From assembly GCA_017394865.1 (NCBI GenBank), contig JAFPWT010000009.1, positions 1-64,000 of the forward strand: DNA of 64,000 bases, given 5' to 3'. Made by a program: the position numbers and the translations under genes. The stretch's first letter is position 1; every line of letters begins with the position of its first letter. The notes below the pieces were generated by a model, which saw nothing but the letters and a program-made list of their open reading frames with translations, made no database searches and was not told the origin of the DNA. Origin of the DNA: Bacteroidales bacterium. GTDB taxonomy: Bacteria; Bacteroidota; Bacteroidia; Bacteroidales; F082. Shown here one piece after another: positions 41,141 to 48,182 of this stretch.

Positions 41141-42700
41141 TCAATCACCATGCACTTTGGCATTCAAAATCAACGCCTTCATCGCCTCGTTGAATGTCGG
41201 GAAAAAACGCTCACATTTATTTGCCGACAGATGTTCGTTCCTCATAGGAGCCATATAGTAGTAACCTTCATAGTTATCCCGCTGAGCTACTGAAAGATAA
41301 ACATCATACTTTTTCTCAATACAATGCCTGATTTCGCTAAGCGTCATAGGAACATCTGTTTCCTCACGAATCAAGTCATAAACAGCATCGTCCAACGGAA
41401 TCGGTTTGTCCAACTTTAGTTGAACATCCGGTTCCCAATCAGCGAGTTTTACAATCTCCTCATATTGTTCACGAGTGAGTTCGCCCTCCTTATCACAATC
41501 TTCCTCGTACGGCAACGCTATTACGCCCTCGTCATCACCATCTTCCAGATAGTCGTGAAAGATAAACGGAGAAATACGCACCGTCCCCGTTTCTTCGAGT
41601 ATATGAAGCAGGTTCTCAGCATCGTAAAAGACGAACGGCGCCCCGGTTTCGTATAGCGCCATTGCTATCTTCAAACCCTCATCAGCGTATGCCGAATAAC
41701 TGATGCCGAAGGTGATGATCCATTTGCCGCCAGCATAATAGTCGGTCGCACCCACATTCATTCTCGAAAGGCCCAATTCCCCGTAATGATCCTTTGCAAA
41801 ATGTTCAAATTCCTTCTCGCTATCCAAATCACATCCCTCCAATTTATGGTGCAGACCATGATGGGTGTAATACTCAACGTCATCCTCAATATTGACAGCC
41901 TTTTTTGCTCGTTCATAATCGGATTTTGACCAAAATATGGTATCGGCAATCCGATAATACTTGCAAAACCTGCGGATAGACATCATGTCAAACGGAGCAG
42001 GAACTCCTAAACTATCCCAATCAATGGGTGTTTTACTATTAACCGACTCGTAAACTTCTTCCCTTCGTATCAACTCCCTTATGACATGAATACATTGCTC
42101 TCGATTCTCGACCTGCATTTTTCTTTCGGGAATGATTGTATTCAAGTCCTTACTTTTGATTTTGCCCGAGCGTTGACGGTAAGGCAGGTTTTCCTCTATA
42201 GTCCGATTATAAGCCTCAGGATCTTTCGCGATTTGAGCCACTCTCTCCTTAACCAACTTAAGCAACGGCTCGAAAAGCCATGTCATATCCATTGGATACG
42301 CTTTCTCGTCAAGAGCCCTATTTGTGAAAACGACGTAACGATGGACCCTGTCCGAGATTTTCAGAAAAGTGTTTTCTCGATAGGTTGAGGTGACAAGAAA
42401 CAGCCATTGAGTTTCGCGGGGAAAATCTTCATCCAACGCTTCTTGATAACTGGCAAGATCGTCATCCTCGTCATCGGAATACCCTCTGCGTTCATCATCA
42501 AAAGCCTTCCACTCTGCCGCTGTGCCTCGCGGTATCTCCAGCCAGATCTTTCGCGCCTCATCATCTTCTATCGGCTCGAAAACAGAGAGCGTTTTCTGTA
42601 TTTCCAGCAAAAGAGCGAATGACTGTTCATCGACACGTCTGTCGTTTTCAAGTGTTCTGTGAAGCACACTGTTGATAATAGGTTGTGTAATTCTGTCCAT
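41141..42700 (-). CDS. Hypothetical protein
   Basis: 519 residues, acidic, with no signal peptide, membrane helix or motif that I recognise. Asp/Glu-rich linkers occur near 75-100 and again near 390-415, and several blocks are aromatic (DYYAGGKWIITFGISYSAYADEG). It is divergent from the phosphoesterase gene at 42858 and tail-to-head with the ATPase. I cannot give a function. Confidence 0.55.
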   Translation of the reverse strand: MDRITQPIINSVLHRTLENDRRVDEQSFALLLEIQKTLSVFEPIEDDEARKIWLEIPRGTAAEWKAFDDERRGYSDDEDDDLASYQEALDEDFPRETQWLFLVTSTYRENTFLKISDRVHRYVVFTNRALDEKAYPMDMTWLFEPLLKLVKERVAQIAKDPEAYNRTIEENLPYRQRSGKIKSKDLNTIIPERKMQVENREQCIHVIRELIRREEVYESVNSKTPIDWDSLGVPAPFDMMSIRRFCKYYRIADTIFWSKSDYERAKKAVNIEDDVEYYTHHGLHHKLEGCDLDSEKEFEHFAKDHYGELGLSRMNVGATDYYAGGKWIITFGISYSAYADEGLKIAMALYETGAPFVFYDAENLLHILEETGTVRISPFIFHDYLEDGDDEGVIALPYEEDCDKEGELTREQYEEIVKLADWEPDVQLKLDKPIPLDDAVYDLIREETDVPMTLSEIRHCIEKKYDVYLSVAQRDNYEGYYYMAPMRNEHLSANKCERFFPTFNEAMKALILNAKVHGD

Positions 42701-42857
42701 AAATGTCTTTATTTGAGTTTAACTTCACCCTATATGTAGCAGTTTAAATAGAAATGTTTCATGAGTGAGAAAAAAAACATTTCAAAATGAAACATTCTGC
42801 CTGTTTTTGATACCTCTTATCGAGACTTTTCAAAAACAACAACGCAAAAAGAACACC

Positions 42858-43754
42858 ATGACAGAACAAATCTACAAATTCGACACCGATAAAGTCTGGT
42901 TCACCTCCGATACCCACTTTGGTCACGAGAACATCATTCGCTACTGCGGCCGTCCCTTCAGAAATGCCGAAGAAATGAACGCCGAACTCATTCGCCGTTG
43001 GCGGGAAACCGTGCCTGACGATGGCATCGTTTTTCATTTGGGTGACTTTGCTCACGGAGGATCCCGTCTTTGGAACGACATCCTCTGCACCCTCACAGGC
43101 CGGAAATACTTGATTCTCGGCAATCACGACATTAAAAACCTCAGGCAAGGTTATATGAATCGCTTCGAGTTCGTCACCCAGCAAATGACAATTCGCGTAA
43201 GCGGACAGCATATCGTCTTAAACCACAACCCCTTCCTTTGTTATGGTGGCTCGTATCGCGATGTCTGGCAACTATTCGGCCATGTTCACAGCGGTCCGTT
43301 TTCTCACACCGGGTTGGACCACCCTCGTCTTAAGATGCTCTTCCCGTTTCAATACGATGTAGGTGTGGACAACAACGACTTCCGACCTGTTTCCTTCGCC
43401 GAAGTCAAGTCGAAGATTGAAGCCCAAGTCAGTGCCGCACAAATCGCAGCAGGAATCAAAGATGACGGCACGGCAACCTATGAACGAAAAATCGTATTCC
43501 TTGATAGCGGCTTTCAAATAGGACCAAACGAACTAAATCGTATCAAGGAGGTCTCCACCGACATTATTGAGTTAGATATTAGGAGCCCCCAATCCATCAA
43601 AGAAATGATTGCCCAACAAGTCAGTTCTCTCTCCGGCAACATCCGTTATGTTTACATCGGCTCTCGCCCGTTGGATGACTTCCGCTATGTACCCATTGCA
43701 TCCAATGCGATTCTTACAATGACAGAAGTGAGGAAGGCGGTAAAACTATTGTGA
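42858..43754 (+). CDS. Calcineurin-like metallophosphoesterase with a C-terminal extension
   Basis: 298 residues from the ATG at 42858. The metal ligands are in order: D18/H20 (SDTHFGHEN), GDF at 62-64, GNHD at 88-91, H123 (LNHNP) and GHVH at 141-144. This places it in the group of small metallophosphoesterases found in bacteria and phages. Residues 190-298 are an extra domain with no recognised motif (IELDIRSPQSIKEMIAQQV). The substrate is unknown. Confidence 0.85.
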   Translation: MTEQIYKFDTDKVWFTSDTHFGHENIIRYCGRPFRNAEEMNAELIRRWRETVPDDGIVFHLGDFAHGGSRLWNDILCTLTGRKYLILGNHDIKNLRQGYMNRFEFVTQQMTIRVSGQHIVLNHNPFLCYGGSYRDVWQLFGHVHSGPFSHTGLDHPRLKMLFPFQYDVGVDNNDFRPVSFAEVKSKIEAQVSAAQIAAGIKDDGTATYERKIVFLDSGFQIGPNELNRIKEVSTDIIELDIRSPQSIKEMIAQQVSSLSGNIRYVYIGSRPLDDFRYVPIASNAILTMTEVRKAVKLL

Positions 43755-43776
43755 TTCTTCTTTGGTTAATGGTTGT

Positions 43777-43852
43777 ACTTTTCGAGGAGGACGAATATCA
43801 AAGGTGGACCATTCGATTATTGCGGTGGTATACTTTTCAATTAATATTTACA
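43777..43852 (+). repeat. R repeat, copy 2
   Basis: About 76 bp, starting with codons for LFEEDEY and continuing as in the other copies, through GGTGGTATACTTTTCAATT. It lies 23 bases after the phosphoesterase stop codon. Confidence 0.8.
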
Positions 43853-44103
43853 CAACACTTTGGTTTTCAATACAATAAATCTCAATTTTAGGTTAAAATA
43901 GGCGGAATCATCCAGGTGTTCCAACCCGATTTTCATCAAAAAACTCTATAAATTCGTGTAAAAACCAGTGAATTTTCACACAGTTTTAACCTATGTTAAT
44001 TTTGGCCATAAAAACCAAAAAAATCCTCGCATTTACGCCTGGAACCATTTTGCCAGATTTAAAAACGTAAGTCACTGATAATCGGTATATTCACTAGAAT
44101 AAC
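43853..44103. other. Intergenic stretch between R repeat copy 2 and repeat D
   Basis: AT-rich, 251 bp, with no gene. One small palindrome, GTGAATTTTCAC, lies near 43970. Confidence 0.4.
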
Positions 44104-44495
44104 CCATGCAAAATCATGCATTTTCATCGAAAAATAAGTTAACCTAACTTTTCGCATTAAACACATTCATTACAAATGACTTACAAAAATTTTCGTGCAA
44201 TTACTTCATCGTAGAAAAAAAGGAGTAATTATGTACAACTTTAGGTTAACTTTTCGGATCAAATGACGTCAAATAATGACTTATTTGAACACAAAAAAGG
44301 CCGTTAGTTAACCTAACAGCCTCCTTTATTCTACTGATAATCAGTGATTTAGTTGTTTAGTACTCATCTTCGTGGAAAATTAAAGGTAGTAGCTGAAAAT
44401 TAGCAAGTTATAAGCACTACGTTTAAATATTGGTCAACTTATAATTACATCGGTTTCGATGAATTTTAATCAAATATTAAAATAAGTTAACATAG
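44104..44495. repeat. Dispersed repeat, full-length copy D
   Basis: 392 bp. The left module is nearly identical to copy A. The hairpin GGCCGTTAG/CTAACAGCC lies at 44299-44321, the DUF2795-like FHEDEY codons and stop on the minus strand at 44357-44377, and the right module ends AATAAGTTAACATAG. It lies between R repeat copies 2 and 3, so the whole 43777-44664 stretch may be one compound element. Confidence 0.85.
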
Positions 44496-44580
44496 TCTGT
44501 TTCAATTGCTTAATTGTCACTTAATGTTTTGAAATTGTTTTTTGATAAAAAAGTTGAAAGAATTCCTGATATTTCCGTAG

Positions 44581-44664
44581 GAGGATTTCTTCTTCCAGGA
44601 AGACGAATATCAAAGGAGGACCATTCGATTATTTTGGTGGTATACTTTTCGATTATTATTTACA
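44581..44664 (+). repeat. R repeat, copy 3
   Basis: 84 bp. This copy keeps more of the gene end: codons EDFFFQEDEY, then CAA where DUF2795 genes have a stop. It then runs through the two related halves to GATTATTATTTACA. Confidence 0.8.
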
Positions 44665-44710
44665 ATGACAACCTTTTATTTACGCGGATTCCTGTTGGCA
44701 GAAGCTTGAT

Positions 44711-45595
44711 TCAATCATTTTCCTCCAACCACTTCTCCAAAATGGTGCAGTACTTGTCGGTTTGTTCGACGAAGCAAGTGTGGCGGGCACCTTTGAAGAC
44801 CTCCCAACAGCTGTTAGGGATGTTCTCGTAGAGCGAGGCAGCCACCACGGGAGTGCAAATGTCGCGGGTTCCGCTGCAAATCAGGCAGGGTTGCTTGATT
44901 TGGTTAAGACGGTCAGTGTATTCGAAATCGGCCAAGTCGCCTAAAGGTTGGTATTCATTGGGTCCCCAGCCGTAGAGATAAGCTTCGTTGCCGGCGCGTT
45001 TGGGACGGCGGAGGCATTCAGGCGAGTGATCATCGACACTGATGACGTAACGTTCAAAATAGTGCTCATTGGCACGCAAATAGTCGGGAGCGTCCCATTG
45101 GCCTGTGGCTTCGGCACGACGGATGGCCTCCTGATCTTCCGAAGACATGTATTTGATGAGACGGTGTTGCTCGCTAGCCCAGAGCGAACTGGAGGCGTGG
45201 CCCGAGGAGAGAATCACAGACTTGATGCCTTGGGGCTGGTAGTCGATAATATAAGCGATGGCCTGCATGGCGCCCCATGACTGACCAAGGAGGTGGACTT
45301 GGTCGAGATGCAGATGTTCGCGCAGGGCGATGAGCTCGTTGATCCAGGTCTCTTGGGTCCACAATTCGGGATGACCATCAAGATAGGAGTTGCCACAGCC
45401 GATTTGGTCGTAGGAAATCACCTGACGGCCCGTGTCGGCAATACGGTCCAAAACCTCAAAATAGTTGTGCGTGCTGCCCGGACCGCCATGCAAAAGCAAC
45501 AATACTGGTTTACTTGATGGTTCACCGACAATGCGGTAGTAAGTCTGATAGCCCAGATAGGGCATGTATCCTTCGCAAATGGGATGTTGTTTCAT
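44711..45595 (-). CDS. Proline-iminopeptidase-like alpha/beta hydrolase
   Basis: 294 residues, no signal peptide. HGGPGSTHNYF (near 36-46) is the HGGPG oxyanion motif of prolyl iminopeptidases, and GQSWGAM (near 103-109) holds the nucleophile serine. A GARHTCFVE at the C-terminus carries the histidine. It probably removes N-terminal proline from peptides. Promoter TATTTTTGC at 45617-45625. Confidence 0.88.
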   Translation of the reverse strand: MKQHPICEGYMPYLGYQTYYRIVGEPSSKPVLLLLHGGPGSTHNYFEVLDRIADTGRQVISYDQIGCGNSYLDGHPELWTQETWINELIALREHLHLDQVHLLGQSWGAMQAIAYIIDYQPQGIKSVILSSGHASSSLWASEQHRLIKYMSSEDQEAIRRAEATGQWDAPDYLRANEHYFERYVISVDDHSPECLRRPKRAGNEAYLYGWGPNEYQPLGDLADFEYTDRLNQIKQPCLICSGTRDICTPVVAASLYENIPNSCWEVFKGARHTCFVEQTDKYCTILEKWLEEND

Positions 45596-45701
45596 ATTAT
45601 GTTACGTTTTAAAAATGCAAAAATACGTTTATTATTTAATCTATTGAGCTATTGTTTTCGTGCCAAAATCGTTATTTTTGCACATTGTTAGGAACAAACC
45701 C

Positions 45702-46346
45702 ATGACTGGACCTCAACTGATTATCGTGACCGTCATCATCGTTTTCGTGATTGCCTTTGCCATCACGATGATCCTGCTGAACAACCATGCGAAAAGTCTG
45801 GTGTCAACCAACAAAAAGTTGGTGGAAAACCAAAACACCCTGTTGGAACAGAACATGCAACACGAAATAGCCTTGGAAAAACGCATCGACGAATTGGAAG
45901 AGCAGTTGAAACACCCTCCGATGGATGAAGTTGCATTGCTGCAAAAGCAGACACGCCAACATCGAGAGCACATCGAACTGACCGCCAACATGAGCGATGA
46001 GGAACTCATGGCTTGGGTAGACCAAGAGATGGACGAGCGGCAACTTTACACCGACAGCAACCTCAGCCTGAAGACGATGGCCAAAGCACTCGGCTTGACA
46101 CAAAAGCGGTTGGGCGAACTATTCAAAAACCATGAAAAATACAGCAGCTTAGGTGATTATCTGAACGAAAAACGGGTTTTGTTGGCTTGCCGCCTCTTAC
46201 GCGAAAATCCCAATTGGACCATCGAAGCCGTTGGAACAGAGGCTGGCTTTGGCAGTCGACGCACCTTCCAGATGGAAATGAAACGCCGCCTCGGCATTAC
46301 TCCTTTACAGTACCGACAGGGTCTGGAGCGTATGGTTTCCCAATAA
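45702..46346 (+). CDS. Membrane-anchored AraC-type helix-turn-helix protein
   Basis: 214 residues from the ATG at 45702, fixed by TATTTTTGC at 45673-45681. One membrane helix (about 5-27) is followed by a coiled coil (about 30-90), then a single AraC DNA-binding region (KTMAKALGLTQKRLGELF to GFGSRRTFQMEMKRRLGITPLQYR). This is like the output half of membrane-bound regulators without a sensor domain. Its last 50 bases overlap the end of the convergent gene at 46297. Confidence 0.82.
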   Translation: MTGPQLIIVTVIIVFVIAFAITMILLNNHAKSLVSTNKKLVENQNTLLEQNMQHEIALEKRIDELEEQLKHPPMDEVALLQKQTRQHREHIELTANMSDEELMAWVDQEMDERQLYTDSNLSLKTMAKALGLTQKRLGELFKNHEKYSSLGDYLNEKRVLLACRLLRENPNWTIEAVGTEAGFGSRRTFQMEMKRRLGITPLQYRQGLERMVSQ

Positions 46347-46947
46347 GTACCCTACGCTGCACCCAAGCATAAACCACGATGACGGCGATGGTGGGAATCT
46401 CCATCGGCAAGTTGGCCAAACCCGACTCAGGACCCACAATCAAGAAAAAGATAACGGGTAAAATACTGGAAATCAAGATGTAAAGCACCATCCAAAGCCC
46501 TACCTGACGCAGTCTCCCACGATAACTATAAATCAAGGCGCTGCCCAAAGGCAGATAGACCAACATCAAAGAAATGGCCACAGGCAGACCTATGCTATAC
46601 ATGATGGCCGGTACCAGTTCTGTCACAAATCCGGCGAGGTTCAGCCCGATGACAATCCACCACCATACCGTGAATGGATGATATAGCGACTTCATGCCTC
46701 GCATTAAACCGATATACATGACCACAGCACCAAAGGTCTGGATAATGCCACGCACCCACGAAAGATGGGCATCCGTGAGCCAGTGCAACAACGGTGCCCA
46801 ATTGATAACAGCTTGTAAGAGATAACATACAAAAGCCGCCTCAATGAGCCAGCGTGGAAGACCGCTATCCACATGATTCACAACGCATTGGTCTTCGATA
46901 CTGACCGCTTTTTCGATAACAGTTTGGGGTTGTTCCTTTGTTTCCAT
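46297..46947 (-). CDS. Multi-pass membrane protein of unknown function
   Basis: 216 residues from the ATG at 46947. Five or six membrane helices; DUF2569-like in layout, but I do not claim the family. TATCTTTGC at 46952-46960 ends only four bases before the ATG, so the message may be leaderless. The 3-prime end overlaps that of the convergent regulator gene by 50 bases. Confidence 0.65.
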   Translation of the reverse strand: METKEQPQTVIEKAVSIEDQCVVNHVDSGLPRWLIEAAFVCYLLQAVINWAPLLHWLTDAHLSWVRGIIQTFGAVVMYIGLMRGMKSLYHPFTVWWWIVIGLNLAGFVTELVPAIMYSIGLPVAISLMLVYLPLGSALIYSYRGRLRQVGLWMVLYILISSILPVIFFLIVGPESGLANLPMEIPTIAVIVVYAWVQRRVLIGKPYAPDPVGTVKE

Positions 46948-46951
46948 GGTT

Positions 46952-46960
46952 GCAAAGATA
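46952..46960 (-). promoter_or_regulatory. -7 element four bases before an ATG
   Basis: TATCTTTGC on the minus strand, then AACC, then the ATG at 46947. Same spacing as at 38517. Confidence 0.5.
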
Positions 46961-47069
46961 CATGAAAAACACGAGTTTTTGCGCAAAAAGGCGTTTTTTG
47001 CGCAATAAAACCTAAAAACTCCAGACAACTATCGCACACAACACCTATTTTTGTTTTTTAATTATAAAT

Positions 47070-48182
47070 ATGAGGGACTATTTTAACCATATTTTTTGTC
47101 CTGCCCACATGGTTTTGTGCGGCTTGTTGATGATGGCTATGATGATAGGCTGTACCAAAGATCCTATCATCCTGCCGAACCCCGATGAGGAACAACCCAG
47201 CGGAGCGCCGCTAGTCATTGTCATCTATGGTCCCAACTCGTTGGGCGACCGTTCCTATTGCGACATGATTTACACCGGCGTGGAAAAGGCAGCCCAACAA
47301 CATGGGTTGCGAACCTTACAGTTCTCGCCTGAGAGCGAAGAGGAAGGACTGGCCTACTTGGAGACCATCATCAGCGAGATGGAACAGAACGCCGACACAG
47401 TGCGCCGACTGCTCATCACCCCAGGCGTGGGCTACGATACTTACATCCGTGCCAACAGCCACCGTTTGGAATCCAACCCACGCGCTGACCTGCTCTATAT
47501 GGAGACCACCACACCCCTCGAAAGCAAAGGCTCGACGCTTTACATCGACTACTACGGCGCGATGTACATGGGGGGTTGCATGGTGCATTACACGACTTAT
47601 GACTACGACAAAGAATTAGTATCTTTGGTGTTGGCCAACCCTCATACGCAGTCGGTACGCGAGGCGGGTGAGGGATTTGTTGCGGGCTTCAACGACACTC
47701 AGGGGCTTGACTCCTTGGCATTGCACATCCGTTACTTGAGTCAAGAACCCGTCGGTGGATTCACGCTGAGCGACACTGCCGCCATCCGTATCATCAGAGA
47801 GGAAAGCACCTACCTTTATGAAGATACTGAAGGCATTACGTTAGTGCCAGTTTGCGGCGGCGCCATGCACAGCCTGATGCGTGCCATCCGAGGAACGCAA
47901 CTGTTTGCCACGAACCAATACATAGGCATCGACGGCGACATGAATGCCGACAACTTTTTTTGCCCTTTCTCCATCGTGAAACATGTCGATGTGGTGATGG
48001 AAGATTATATCGGGATGTGGCTCGAGGACACGATGCCCAAGCACCAAACCCTCGGCCTGGCCGACGGAGCCACGGGCGTCATCGTTGGCAACTATTTTAT
48101 ACCCAACGATTTGAATCTTATTGATATAGATAGCCTATGGCAGGTGGCTGTCGGAAAGGAGGCGGGAAGATGGATAAAGTGA
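47070..48182 (+). CDS. BMP/PnrA-like substrate-binding lipoprotein
   Basis: 370 residues with a lipobox ending MIGC (Cys28). The first strand-helix unit (VIYGPNSLGDRSYCDMIYTGVEKAAQQHGL) follows the basic-membrane-protein/PnrA type of periplasmic-binding fold, which binds nucleosides. A later block (YIGIDGDMNADNFFCPFSIVKHVD) fits the hinge and second lobe. No ABC transporter genes are adjacent, so it may act as a receptor rather than a transporter subunit. Promoter-like TATTTTTG at 47046-47053. The stop lies inside the next gene, with 13 bases of overlap. Confidence 0.7.
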   Translation: MRDYFNHIFCPAHMVLCGLLMMAMMIGCTKDPIILPNPDEEQPSGAPLVIVIYGPNSLGDRSYCDMIYTGVEKAAQQHGLRTLQFSPESEEEGLAYLETIISEMEQNADTVRRLLITPGVGYDTYIRANSHRLESNPRADLLYMETTTPLESKGSTLYIDYYGAMYMGGCMVHYTTYDYDKELVSLVLANPHTQSVREAGEGFVAGFNDTQGLDSLALHIRYLSQEPVGGFTLSDTAAIRIIREESTYLYEDTEGITLVPVCGGAMHSLMRAIRGTQLFATNQYIGIDGDMNADNFFCPFSIVKHVDVVMEDYIGMWLEDTMPKHQTLGLADGATGVIVGNYFIPNDLNLIDIDSLWQVAVGKEAGRWIK

